A DNA stretch of 64,000 nucleotides from Chlamydoabsidia padenii (GCA_025330725.1 JAIWND010000005.1:868001-932000), one strand, 5' to 3'; shown: positions 25,060 to 35,086, counted from the stretch's first letter. Program-made: numbers and translations. Notes: generated by a model from the letters alone, not told the origin.

Positions 25060-25399
25060 GTTGAGTATATTTGTGTATTTAAGTTTTAAGTATAAGATAA
25101 AAAGAAAGAAGGAAAGAGACTGCCGAGGGTATTTATACTTTTTTTTTTTTTTGTCTTACCCCCGCTGTAGGTGTAATTCCGAGTCTCTGATTAGCAAGGA
25201 TCCGTCAGCTGGCGGGATTTCAATTAGTCATTTTTTTGTAAGTTGGGTTATCAATCAATTTTTTGCTTACAAAGTGGATTCAAATCCCGCATGTAATTAT
25301 TTTTCTCTTGAAAAAAGGTTCGATCTTTTTCTTTTTTCTTTCCTTCTTCTAGATCTTTTTTTTTTTAACTGCTAATTCATATTATCAACCATAACCATC
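25060..25399. promoter_or_regulatory. bidirectional promoter of two quinone reductases
   Basis: This is a 340-base interval between divergent starts. It holds two copies of the recurrent element in opposite orientations, CGGGATTTCAATT (25213-25225) and ATTCAAATCCCGC (25278-25290). A CT-rich leader precedes the plus-strand ATG. Confidence 0.55.
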
Positions 25400-26431
25400 A
25401 TGTCTACTGCTCCTACTGTTTTCGTCATCATATACTCCATGTATGGTCATATCCACACTCTTACCAAGCAAATTCAATATGGTTTGGAAGAACAAGGCAT
25501 CAACGTCAAGTTGTACCAGGTAAGTAATATGAAGGACTTTTGACGCGTTGCACTTTATACTCATCCATGTTTTTTATTAATGTAGGTCCCTGAAACTCTC
25601 TCTGACGAAATCCGTGAAAAAATGCATGCTCCTCCTAAACTTGATTTGCCTGTCATTACTGCTGCAGAATTGACGGAAGCTGATGGTATCGTATGGGGTA
25701 TTCCTACCAGGTATGATAAAGGATACTAAAAAGGAGAAGGGGGGGTGGACAAAAAAAGCTTACTTTTTTTTTTTCTGTCTGTTTGTTAGATTTGGAATAA
25801 TGCCTGCTCAAATCAAAGCATTCCTCGACAGCACTGGTAGTCTTTGGTCAAGTGGGGCTCTCAGTGGCAAACCTACCGCCACCTTCTTCTCAACTGGCAG
25901 TCAACATGGTGGTCAAGAGGTCAGTATAGGAATACATTTCTTTGTCTGGTCTGATTACTAACTGAACACCTTCTTTTTTTTGTATAGACTACCGCCACCA
26001 ATCTCGTTCCCTACTTTGCTCATCATGGTATGCTTTATGTCCCTCTTGGATTCGCCAACGCCAATATGTTTGATAACTCAGAAGTTGTTGGATCTAGTCC
26101 TTGGGGTAGTGGAACCGTTAGTGGTAGTGATGGATCTCGACAGGTCAGCGACAAGGAAAAGGAAATTGCGCTTACTCAGGCCAAAAACTTTGGTAATGTG
26201 GTGATCGCTATGCAAAAGGGAAAACTCGCCTTACAACAATCTAGCGAAGAATCTCCTGTGGTGCAAGAAGAACAAACGACAGACGCTCCTGCTAAAGAAG
26301 AACAAAAGACTGAAGCTCCCGTCGCCAAGGAACAACAACCATCATCCCAACCTGCTGCTTCCCCTGAATCAACCAAGGCAAACAAGAAGGACAAGAAGGA
26401 AAAGACACCCAGTAAATGCTTCTGTATGTAG
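25400..26431 (+). CDS. WrbA/Ycp4-family quinone reductase with CaaX-like tail (272 aa)
   Basis: This is a paralogue of the divergent neighbour, a flavodoxin-fold NAD(P)H:quinone reductase. Exons: 25400-25519, 25586-25710, 25790-25919, 25988-26431 (273 codons with stop). The enzyme core ends near residue 195. A Glu/Gln/Lys-rich disordered tail then ends in SKCFCM. The last four residues CFCM fit a CaaX prenylation box, and neighbouring cysteines could be palmitoylated, so this copy is probably membrane-attached while its neighbour is soluble. Yeast Ycp4-type proteins also carry C-terminal lipid-anchored extensions. It shares intron positions with its paralogue in part, consistent with an old duplication. 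Confidence 0.92.
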
Positions 26432-26700
26432 GAGTATCGCTTTTTAGTACTAGAATACATCCCCTACCCCTCCTACTATATTTATTTATTTTGTTATTAT
26501 TATCTATCTATCTTTGTACCCATTAATTAATAAACTTGATAATAAAAGACCATGTTTTACCATCTCATGTAGAACGTGTTATTGCTATTGATTTGTCATT
26601 GGAATAAAAATAAACAGCAATCCTTGCATTACATTATGATATCTCTTTTAATCTCTCAAACTCAACGTCTTTTAAACCTCGTTTTAATCCCAGTCTTTTG

Positions 26701-26736
<36 letters not shown>

Positions 26737-27440
26737 AAACGTCGATGTTGACCGCACCCGTAGGGTGCCGACCATTTGGCCAAAGGCCAAGGCGAGCAGG
26801 GGATAAAACCTAGAGCCTAATAAACCACATAAAACATTAGACCACTTACCATAGCGAAGCGGAGGTCGAAGGCTAGTAATTAGGTACGAAAAAACATTTA
26901 AACGCCGAATATTTGGATCGCGTCGACTTGTTTGAAATGGAACAGATCATGGATTGGACAATTACTCGGTTACATTTTGTGTTATACTAACATACACTTT
27001 ATATACATATCATTTGTGGATTTTTTCTTGTCACGTTTCAAATCTTTTTATAGCTCACAAGCTTAAAATATATTTTCAAATACCGATACCTAAGTTGGAT
27101 CTGACCTTTTTTTTTTCTCACTCTAAAGCACAACACACATTCGTTTATGCTTATACAAGGTGCGTTTAATTGACCAAGAGTATCCGTAACATTATGGATT
27201 GAAACATTCTGAGCATGAGAAAAAGAAAAAAAAAAAAAAAAGAATAAGCATCAGATACCGTCGTAGAAACAAGACATTAACCACAACATCTTTAGGCATC
27301 ATGTATGAATATGAGTGTTTCTTTGTTCTCATCAATTGCAAATCCTATATATCAACCCCTCTCAAATGTTTCGAACTCACGACAAACCTGGTGAAGGTTT
27401 GCTGTCAGAAATCGTGTGTGACACAATCAACACAAAAAAA
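26432..27440. other. intergenic with hairpin-rich block
   Basis: This is the 3' flank of the reductase gene, with AATAAA-like motifs near 26530. It is followed by a 30-base T-run (26707-26736) and a GC-richer block (about 26740-26880) with two perfect short hairpins: GCACCC/GGGTGC and GGCC/GGCC. The remainder is AT-rich without a supportable frame. Confidence 0.4.
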
Positions 27441-27788
27441 TGTCAATCTCTATGTAGTATATATAGCAGATTGGTCGGGGTTTATAAATTTAAAATAGCG
27501 ATTGTTAATTAAAAATGATCGATAATATTTATTTGAATAAAAGTAAACATGTATTTATACTATTATATGTCTTCTGGATACTTCTACCTGTCTCCAGGGC
27601 TTCATTACTAACTAGTCTATGATTTGGGGAAGTGAAAGTATAATAGAATGCTGTAGAACTATCCAGAGAAGCGGGCTTTAAATGTGAAAGAGGATCTCCG
27701 TTTCTTTCGCCGCTTTAATCCAGCTCTTCTGACCATTGGAACTCCGCGATCGTCGAATCGTATGTCTTCAGATGTGTCGATTCTGACA
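27441..27788 (-). repeat. 3' LTR of the element
   Basis: This is the 348-base downstream LTR in element orientation. It contains the last roughly 43 codons and the stop of pol (stop at 27659). The polypurine tract lies immediately before it. Confidence 0.95.
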
Positions 27789-30664
27789 ATACCCCCCTTC
27801 CTGCCTGAAGCACGTCCACGGGCTTCTTCATCACATGATGTATCCGATTCAATGGGCAATGGGCGGCATTCTTCCAGTGATGGGTCTTGATCCGGGCTAA
27901 AGGTTTCCATCTCTAAGTCCAGGGCAACGTTTTCTTCATCTTGTAAATTTGGCGGGGTGTGAAAATCTTGGATAGGGTCAGTCACCAAATTTTGTTGTTG
28001 ATCTTGTCTTTCTTCTTCTTGAACATCCATGGGTCTTGATTCTTCTTCTTCTTTATTATCTTGCATAACCATGGGACTTGGGTCTTCGTCAATGGACTCT
28101 TCATAATTAACTTGTTGCATAGGCTCGTTGTCGAATACTTCTCTGACTTGGTCGCTGAATACGTTGGCCTCTTGATAATCATATGGTATTGTTTGCTCAC
28201 CAGGTAAGACTGTTTCTTGATTTTGCGGTCGTTGTGACAGGACTTCGTTATCATTACTAACGATTGCTTTCTCTGAATCCATATACATAGATTTGGGATC
28301 TTCCATAATACTTGCATCACGTAAAGCATTAGCTGGCCATTGGGCACGGGACGTCGACACTTCAAACCACGGTCTTGATTCCAGTAACTCTTCGACAGTC
28401 TTGGCCTTCTTTAGTCGATCCACATGTATCCAGTCATTACGTACGATTCCTCCAAGCGATTCCAACCAATAGACGTCGGTGTCGGCATTCTTCTTCAATA
28501 CACGGTATGGTCCTTCCCAATTATATTCGAGTCCAACTTTTTGCTCCATTCGCACCAGCACCAGATCTCCAACGTTAAACGATACAGTTTTGGCCACGGC
28601 ATCCCAACGCTCCTTGTCTTTGTCAGCTTGCGACTTCATCCGGAATATGGCGGCTCCACGGGCTTGTCCAAGTGCTTCTAATTCTTCGGCGGTACGTCTT
28701 GCGACCATGTCTTCATCTTGATCACCAACAATATAGGGTCTAAGGGCATCTCCAGGCAACACAGGATCTCGGCCATACACCAAGTAAAATGGGCTATAAC
28801 CAGTAGTAGCGTGTTTTCGAATTCTCAATGCCCACAAAGCAGCATCCACATATTGATCCCAGTCATGAATCCGACCTCGAACGAACTTGATTAAAATAGC
28901 CTTGATTGTACCATTGAGTCGCTCCACCTTGCCATTGGTCCTTGGATGATATGCTGAAGTAAATCGATGCGCGGTCTTGACTCTCTTGGTGTAACTTGCT
29001 AGAACTTGTGACATAAAGGCAGCACCACGATCGGTCACGATCTCCCTCGGGCACCCAAAACGAAGCACAATCTCCTCATATAAAAAATCGGCAATGGCTC
29101 CAGCGGTGGTACGGGGAATAGCTCTTGCGATCGGCCAGTTTGTTGTGTAGTCGACAGCCATCAAAATCCATTGATTTCCTTGTCTGGTCGTTGGTAATTG
29201 TCCAATGAAATCCAAGTGCCATCTTCCAAATGGTTCTGGTATAGGTAAGGGATGCATAGGGGCCTTGTGTACACCACGTTCAGGTCGTCCAGCTAGTTGA
29301 CACTCTTGACATTGATCTAACCATTCAGCCACTTCTTTGCGTAGATCGGGCCACCAGAATCTTGATTCCAACAGGTGTAACATAGACTTGATACTTGCAT
29401 GGCCAACCATATGGTGATATCTTGATATGAGGTCCGCTCGACGCACATATGGAACAAAACGCAGCTTTCCATCACCAGACTTCTTGAACACATCCTTGGC
29501 TTCCACCACAAACGAATCACGGTCTTCATCCAACTTGGCTAATGTCACAGGAGGCACCACTTGTCGGTCGTAAAGGTAATAGAGGGGCCAATCAGTTGTG
29601 TGAATCACCGGGGGTACCAAATCCAGGGCATACAAATATTCAGGGACTGATTTTATCTTGTCATCACCAGGGTTACTGTCTTTGTCAGTAGTAGGATGGA
29701 TAATTCTTGATAATGCATCGGGAACGACTTGCTCTTTGCCAGGCTTATATTGAATATCGGGGTCGTACAGTTCCAATTCTTTAGGACTCATCTTGAATGG
29801 GTTGCGGCTTACAGGCTTGGCTTCACCAGTATCGATTACATGTACCACCTCTCGCTCAGGCGGCATTCCCGGCAGATCTTCAGCAAACAAGTCTTCATAT
29901 CCTATTGTCCAATCTTGGTTCACCATCTGGGCGACACCATTCTCCTTGACCAACAACCAGGCTACTTGTTCCTTCTTCTTCAATGACTTCACTACTTGTT
30001 TTGGACCACATACGAAATTCAATTCGTCGGCTTCTTCTCTATCTTCGGGGGTTATCACCAATGTACCCTTCTTGGTCTCAATAGTCCATTGTTTCGTCTG
30101 CCAGTCCACTTTTGGATTCGTCTGTTCCAACCATTCCATACCAAGAATCAAATCGAATCGGCTTGGAAACACCAATGCTTCAATCACCGTCGCAGTATTC
30201 GGATCCTTGTCAAACGATATCGGCAATCGCACCATTGAATCCACCATTATCGTCTTCTTGGCAGCAGTATTCACCGGCAAGGGATTCTTCAACTTGTATT
30301 TCGGCAGTCCTTTGGCCAACCTCTTCGACACATAATTTGCTGAGGCGCCACTATCAATAATCACTTGCATTGTATCATCACCAACATAACCTCTGTATAT
30401 CGGTAGTCCACTTGTTGTTCCGTCGGCTAGGTGTAGGTCCTCCAGGTGTTGCTTCTCTTGTTGCCAACGGTCGCTATCCACTGTTATTCCACACAAGGAG
30501 GGGGAAGAAGGCTTCTTGCTATCTTGATCTTGTTGTCCACCCTGCTTCTTCCGCTCACCTGTCTTCTTTACACGAGGGATGGGATCTTCATTGCGCGAAT
30601 CGGTTCCCTCTATGCCGATCGCGCTTTGCCTTTTAAAGACTTGGCTTGCTTGACTAGGGGACAA
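27659..30664 (-). CDS. pol polyprotein: protease and integrase, RT/RNase H core missing (about 1001 codons)
   Basis: This frame is entered by a -1 shift from gag. In order it has an aspartic protease (DSGASANY, then LILGMEWL) and the start of the RT domain up to SPKELEL. It then jumps directly to the end of the RNase H/connection region (YDPDIQYKPGKE...DALSR). The integrase follows, with an HHCC zinc-binding segment, the DDE triad (WHLDFIG, VTDRGAAF, NGKVERLNG) and a C-terminal GPYRVL region. All RT and RNase H catalytic motifs are absent although the frame stays open. The missing segment is roughly 400-450 residues compared with complete family members. The C-terminus is acidic, then basic, and is encoded partly within the LTR. 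Confidence 0.93.
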   Translation of the reverse strand: MSPSQASQVFKRQSAIGIEGTDSRNEDPIPRVKKTGERKKQGGQQDQDSKKPSSPSLCGITVDSDRWQQEKQHLEDLHLADGTTSGLPIYRGYVGDDTMQVIIDSGASANYVSKRLAKGLPKYKLKNPLPVNTAAKKTIMVDSMVRLPISFDKDPNTATVIEALVFPSRFDLILGMEWLEQTNPKVDWQTKQWTIETKKGTLVITPEDREEADELNFVCGPKQVVKSLKKKEQVAWLLVKENGVAQMVNQDWTIGYEDLFAEDLPGMPPEREVVHVIDTGEAKPVSRNPFKMSPKELELYDPDIQYKPGKEQVVPDALSRIIHPTTDKDSNPGDDKIKSVPEYLYALDLVPPVIHTTDWPLYYLYDRQVVPPVTLAKLDEDRDSFVVEAKDVFKKSGDGKLRFVPYVRRADLISRYHHMVGHASIKSMLHLLESRFWWPDLRKEVAEWLDQCQECQLAGRPERGVHKAPMHPLPIPEPFGRWHLDFIGQLPTTRQGNQWILMAVDYTTNWPIARAIPRTTAGAIADFLYEEIVLRFGCPREIVTDRGAAFMSQVLASYTKRVKTAHRFTSAYHPRTNGKVERLNGTIKAILIKFVRGRIHDWDQYVDAALWALRIRKHATTGYSPFYLVYGRDPVLPGDALRPYIVGDQDEDMVARRTAEELEALGQARGAAIFRMKSQADKDKERWDAVAKTVSFNVGDLVLVRMEQKVGLEYNWEGPYRVLKKNADTDVYWLESLGGIVRNDWIHVDRLKKAKTVEELLESRPWFEVSTSRAQWPANALRDASIMEDPKSMYMDSEKAIVSNDNEVLSQRPQNQETVLPGEQTIPYDYQEANVFSDQVREVFDNEPMQQVNYEESIDEDPSPMVMQDNKEEEESRPMDVQEEERQDQQQNLVTDPIQDFHTPPNLQDEENVALDLEMETFSPDQDPSLEECRPLPIESDTSCDEEARGRASGRKGGIVRIDTSEDIRFDDRGVPMVRRAGLKRRKKRRSSFTFKARFSG
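27789..27802 (-). other. polypurine tract
   Basis: On the minus strand AGGAAGGGGGGTAT abuts the 3' LTR, the expected plus-strand primer site. It is also coding (Lys-Gly-Gly) within pol. Confidence 0.65.
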
Positions 30665-31494
30665 TTCTTGACTACATGGCCGGTTTCTTCACACACATCA
30701 CATCGCTTGGCATTCATGGGGCAGTCTCTGGCGAAATGACCGGTTTCTTGACATACAAAACAGGCTTTGGACTTCGACTTCCAATTCTTCTTGAAACGAC
30801 CGTCTTGACGATTTGCTCGGCGTTGTGTATCGGCGAAATCCAATTCCATAGGTTGGGGACCACGGTAGTTTGTATTCTCATAGGCTTGTCTTGACGTACG
30901 CATACCACTTCTGGCATCTTCATAATTCAACGCTATTTCCATTGCACGATCAACAAATTCGGGACCTTGGATACGAACATGCTCTTGAATCGGCCAACGC
31001 AGACCACGGACGAAACGATCTAGGGCTTCAGCATCAGACACATCACCTACGATCATTCGCACTTCTTGAAATTCTTCGATATACGCTTGCACAGAACCAT
31101 TTTGACGAATGTTGGCCAGGCGTCCTCTTGCTTGAACATACGAACCAGCTGGAATGAAGTAATCACGAATGGCATCTTGAAGGTCTTCCCAGGATGAAGG
31201 TGCGTCGTCCTTTTTACTTGCTGCATACCGTCTCCACCACACCTTAGCTTTATCTTCCAACAACAGAATGGCGAAATTGAATTGTCTATCTTCCGGCATG
31301 CCTGTAAACGTGAAGTATTGTTCCACATCACCAATCCAATTCTCGACCACCACCGGGTCTCGGCTTCCAGTAAACTTGCTTGGCATGGGTGCTTTGAAAT
31401 CACTACCAGCATGGGATCTTCTTTGTTCCTTTTCCATCAGGAACGATAGGGCGGCTGTCAGTTGGGCTAATTGGGCTTGGGTTTGGGAGTCCAT
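30610..31494 (-). CDS. gag protein of the Ty3/Gypsy element (294 aa)
   Basis: This is a capsid/nucleocapsid protein. The start is the ATG at 31494, 27 bases past the LTR; an in-frame GTG upstream is not a credible start. A retrotransposon gag capsid domain (about 40-190, with the WWRRY and DYF segments) is followed by two CX2CX4HX4C zinc knuckles (CFVCQETGHFARDC and CDVCEETGHVVKNC). The stop at 30610 overlaps the pol frame by 55 bases. Confidence 0.93.
   Translation of the reverse strand: MDSQTQAQLAQLTAALSFLMEKEQRRSHAGSDFKAPMPSKFTGSRDPVVVENWIGDVEQYFTFTGMPEDRQFNFAILLLEDKAKVWWRRYAASKKDDAPSSWEDLQDAIRDYFIPAGSYVQARGRLANIRQNGSVQAYIEEFQEVRMIVGDVSDAEALDRFVRGLRWPIQEHVRIQGPEFVDRAMEIALNYEDARSGMRTSRQAYENTNYRGPQPMELDFADTQRRANRQDGRFKKNWKSKSKACFVCQETGHFARDCPMNAKRCDVCEETGHVVKNCPLVKQAKSLKGKARSA
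30631..30637 (-). other. slippery heptamer TTTAAAA for -1 frameshift
   Basis: On the minus strand T TTA AAA is in the gag frame, 24 bases before the gag stop. It is a canonical X XXY YYZ site, and slipping back one base leads directly into the open pol frame (AGG CAA AGC). Confidence 0.75.
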
Positions 31495-31504
31495 AGTTGT
31501 ATTC

Positions 31505-31520
31505 TTCACAAGCTACCAGT
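31505..31520 (-). other. candidate primer-binding site
   Basis: Immediately inside the 5' LTR the minus strand reads ACTGGTAGCTTGTGAA. The TGGTAGC start is typical of sites pairing with a tRNA 3' CCA end. The tRNA cannot be named from this alone. Confidence 0.55.
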
Positions 31521-31868
31521 TGTCAATCTCTATGTAGTATATATAGCAGATTGGTCGGGGTTTATAAATTTAAAATAGCGATTGTTAATTAAAAATGATC
31601 GATAATATTTATTTGAATAAAAGTAAACATGTATTTATACTATTATATGTCTTCTGGATACTTCTACCTGTCTCCAGGGCTTCATTACTAACTAGTCTAT
31701 GATTTGGGGAAGTGAAAGTATAATAGAATGCTGTAGAACTATCCAGAGAAGCGGGCTTTAAATGTGAAAGAGGATCTCCGTTTCTTTCGCCGCTTTAATC
31801 CAGCTCTTCTGACCATTGGAACTCCGCGATCGTCGAATCGTATGTCTTCAGATGTGTCGATTCTGACA
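31521..31868 (-). repeat. 5' LTR of the element
   Basis: This is the 348-base upstream LTR in element orientation, identical line by line to the copy at 27441-27788 (offset 4080). A TATATATA-containing stretch lies near its inner end. Confidence 0.95.
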
Positions 31869-32235
31869 AAAATTTTATTTTTGCAGGGCTTATGGACCTC
31901 AAAATAGGAGCTTCAATTACAGCCAATCATCACTGTCGCTTGGACAACTCTCATATCTGGAAGCAACTTGTTAAAACAAACTATCAATCCAACACATGCG
32001 TAGTCATAGGGACAATTTGATTGCACAAAAGATATGTATACAGCAAATATTATATTTATTAATGTTACAAAGAAGACAAGTATTCTAAAACTACAAAAAT
32101 AAGCTATTTTACATTTTTGCCGATACAGATGAGCCTTTAGTAGACACATTTCTGCTCCAATCCACCACCAAACATTGATGCCTACATACCCCGCACAAAA
32201 AGAAAGTGAGTATTCTAAAGTATTCCCCAGTGCTT

Positions 32236-32281
<46 letters not shown>
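31869..32281. other. intergenic flank of the insertion
   Basis: This is AT-rich sequence between the element and the next gene, with a T-run of about 40 bases at 32239-32279. A 78-codon minus-strand frame (31913-32149) has no domain support. Confidence 0.4.
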
Positions 32282-32283
<2 letters not shown>

Positions 32284-33320
32284 ACTTTGTCACAGCCAAT
32301 ATATTTCCCTCCAAATCAAAGATTTCGCCATCCAGATCAAAACGGTTGTTGATTATATGAGGTACTGAAAAATGAGCCAAGATATTTCGAGTGTCGGGAA
32401 TCCGCTTGAATTGGACTTCGAGTTGCATCGTAGGACACCAGATAGGCCCCTTCCAGTAAGTAGGACCAAGTAAAAGTGGTGGAGTGATAAACATATCCGA
32501 CCAGTACGCCAAGGATTTGAGATCGATAGGCCGACCATCGGCAAAAGACATGGACTGAGATAGTTCAGGCTGACCAGGAATCACTTTATCAGTATCGTCC
32601 ACGCCATAAAAGGGTCGTTGCAAGAGTCGTTTGCCTGTCTTGGTGGATCGAGGAAAGGTGGAGGGATCTACTTTGGCATGGACAAAATCGCCCATGAATA
32701 CATATCGGGTGTCGATCATATCATCGCGTGATGGTGCCTGTGGGTTTTTGTGATAATGTATACGTCCGGTTTCCGCTATCATGTTGCCTAGTGTGAAGAT
32801 TCCGTGGACTTTGTTGATAAAGTCGTCTGATTTGTAGTCGTCAATGGTGATTGGTAAAGGTTGATCGATGTTCTATACGAGACGATTCGAGTTGAATAAA
32901 GACAAGTGATATGGATGATTGTTTCTTTTACCTTGTATTGTTTCAAGACAGCCCGACAGATACAGTACCCTTTACCACTGGATTTCAATTCTTCAATTTC
33001 CACAATAAAGGAACCAGGTAAAGTTTTGCCAAAGAAGTAACAGTTTAAAGCCACAGGATGTTTTTGGTATCGAGTTTCATAATGTTTTAACACTGCATCC
33101 AATATCAAACTTACCACATAGCCTAGACATAAAAGATTATATATATATATATATATAAAGAATGAGTGTCATAAGCGCGAGCATTCTCCCCCACCAAACA
33201 GTCCTACCTCCCTATAACAAGTTGAAGGATTCCATCAGCAAGAATTAATGAGAGAAGGTTCTCTAGTCTTTTACTTCGATGGTCTACTTACGTTTGGCAC
33301 GTTCCCAATAGCCCAATCCT

Positions 33321-33366
<46 letters not shown>

Positions 33367-33551
33367 AAGAAAGAAAGAAAGATTCATTAGTTAAAAACTA
33401 ATGGAGGACTACTTTTTTCCATTTTTTCCGTTTTTACCTTGCTAGCTTGTCCAGTATAACAGGTGAATCCCTTACTAGTGTTGCCCAAACATACTGTATG
33501 CGTTGCTTTATCGAATGCAAATACTGGTTGTTTCGAGATGGTTGATGACAT
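32282..33551 (-). CDS. thioesterase-like (hot-dog fold) protein (308 aa)
   Basis: It resembles the fungal thioesterase-like superfamily related to TesB-type acyl-CoA thioesterases; the substrate is unknown. Exons: 33438-33551, 33292-33318, 33208-33211, 32932-33122, 32282-32872 (309 codons with stop). The conserved DWAIGNVPNGGYV segment marks the first hot-dog helix and is split over three exons, including a 4-base exon. RIHYHKNP and DTRYVFMGDF blocks follow, then the C-terminal half with ILAHFSVPHIINNRFDLDGE, typical of the second hot-dog domain. I see no signal peptide or peroxisomal targeting signal. A 5'-UTR intron ending TTTTTACAG just before the ATG is likely. Confidence 0.82.
33208..33211 (-). 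other. 4-nt micro-exon (GGAG)
   Basis: On the minus strand TTATAG, GGAG, GTAGGA appear in order. Without these four bases the exon ending in ...CCAAAC (Pro-Asn) cannot join GCTATG in frame. With them the join reads Asn-Gly-Gly-Tyr-Val, the conserved family motif. Confidence 0.75.
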
Positions 33552-33704
33552 TATTAAACCTGTAAAAAGGAGATAGATTAAAAATTTCCCCGCATTTTTG
33601 CCCATTTGTCATAAAAATATCGGCGTTTAAAAAACCAAAGCACAAATGAAATGTTTAATTAAATAATGCTAATCTATAACAATGCTAATCTATACCTATG
33701 TTAA

Positions 33705-35086
33705 TCAAAAGGACGTTGTTGGTTTTGTCGGTGATGATGATGGTGATGAAGAGGGTGAAGAGGATACGGATGATTTTGATTTGGAGACCAGTGAGTAAGA
33801 TGATGGTGATGATGCAGTTGCTGATGATGACGATGTCGAATTATAGTCCCCCATTACAATATCAGTGTCAATCTTGGGATGCTGGATAGGCTGTGTTTTC
33901 GCAAAAGGTTGGATGTTTGGTTGAGGCATTGCTGTAGAAGCATTATCGCACCGTTGACGTTTCTTGATCACATCCGTTTTCATCGACAATGGTCTTTTTT
34001 CATGGTGTAGCTTGAGGCTAATTGTAAACATACAAAAAAAAAAAAAAGTCAAGTTATTTCCCCCACTTTATAATAATACCCCCTCCATATATGTCAAACT
34101 TACTATAATCCACATGCATTGCAAAGTGGATTGCCTTCCAAATCCCGGCGCCAAAGCGGGGTAGTTGTTGTCGAGCAGTTGGAGCAAACAGTTTGTATGA
34201 GTTCTTGATCCGCACCCATGTCTTTCCCCTTTAGAGAATGAGGCTTTAAATATTTTGGTCGTGCCGTCTTGTGCAATTTCAAACTAGGTATAAAGTTAAA
34301 AGTGAGTAAACGTGATGTTATTCTCTTTCGATGCCAACTTACTATAGTCCACATGCGTTACAAAGTAAATCATCGTTTGCAGACCGTCGCCAAAGAGGAG
34401 TTGAAGTGGATTCGCAGTTACTACAGATAGGTGCCTTGCCTTCGGATGGGGTACTGTTTACAATGAGTGCTGTTCGATGTCTTTTTTCAGCAGAAGGTGA
34501 TGTTGCTCGAGAAGGTGGTAGTGATTTTGTTGGCTGAGATGGACGAGTATCGTGTGCTGATGATGGTTGAGGAAATGGCGTGGTTGGTGCTGATAAGTTC
34601 ACTTGTTGGAAATTAGTGGGTGTTACTTGATAATTCGGTGTTGATGAGGACGAGGTGGGTGTTATTTGCTGCTGTTGTTGCTGTTGCTGTAGTTGCTGAT
34701 GCTGGTATGGTGATGTATTCTGTGGCTGATACTGCTGTAGTGGTTGTTGCCGACTTGATTGTTCGCTTGAATGGTGGTTTTGATGATGATGTTCGACGAG
34801 AGGTTGATTGGCTGGTAGTAAAAGCCGTTCAGCAGACGCTAGTGTTTCCGCAGGCAAAGTAGATAATAGTTTGTTGTGAGCTAAATAGTTGACCGGTATC
34901 GATGACACCAAAAGGTCTTGCAAGTTATCCATTTCTTCATAGATAGGATGACAAGGTTGTTGCTGTTGTTGTACATGAGTTGATTGTAAAGGTAAGGTTG
35001 TTTCCTGCCTTTGTGTCACATTGGCTTCGTAAAAGGTGGGTTGAATTTCGAAGGGTGAAGTCAAGTTGGGTGTGCTAGGAATAGAT

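Larger units (their letters stand above)
27441..31868 (-). mobile_element. Ty3/Gypsy LTR retrotransposon, RT/RNase H deleted (4428 bp)
   Basis: The element reads on the minus strand as 5' LTR (31521-31868), gag, pol lacking its RT core, and 3' LTR (27441-27788). The two 348-base LTRs are identical as read, which indicates a recent insertion. They begin TG and end CA. The flanking bases are AAAA on both sides, so a short A-rich target-site duplication is likely but not unambiguous. Gene order protease then integrase places it in Ty3/Gypsy (Metaviridae). Without reverse transcriptase it must depend on another element. Confidence 0.95.

Noticed and set aside
25030..25375. Plus-strand frame of 115 codons over the WrbA promoter
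   Set aside because: It is antisense to the first exon of the minus-strand gene and covers the shared promoter; no independent support.
27360..27440. TTTCGAACTCACG string resembling a tRNA T-arm
   Set aside because: No matching acceptor, D-arm or anticodon arm could be paired around it; no tRNA gene was supportable in the window.
31913..32149. 78-codon hydrophobic minus-strand frame next to the retrotransposon
   Set aside because: AT-rich sequence gives hydrophobic frames by chance; no start context or homologous motif.
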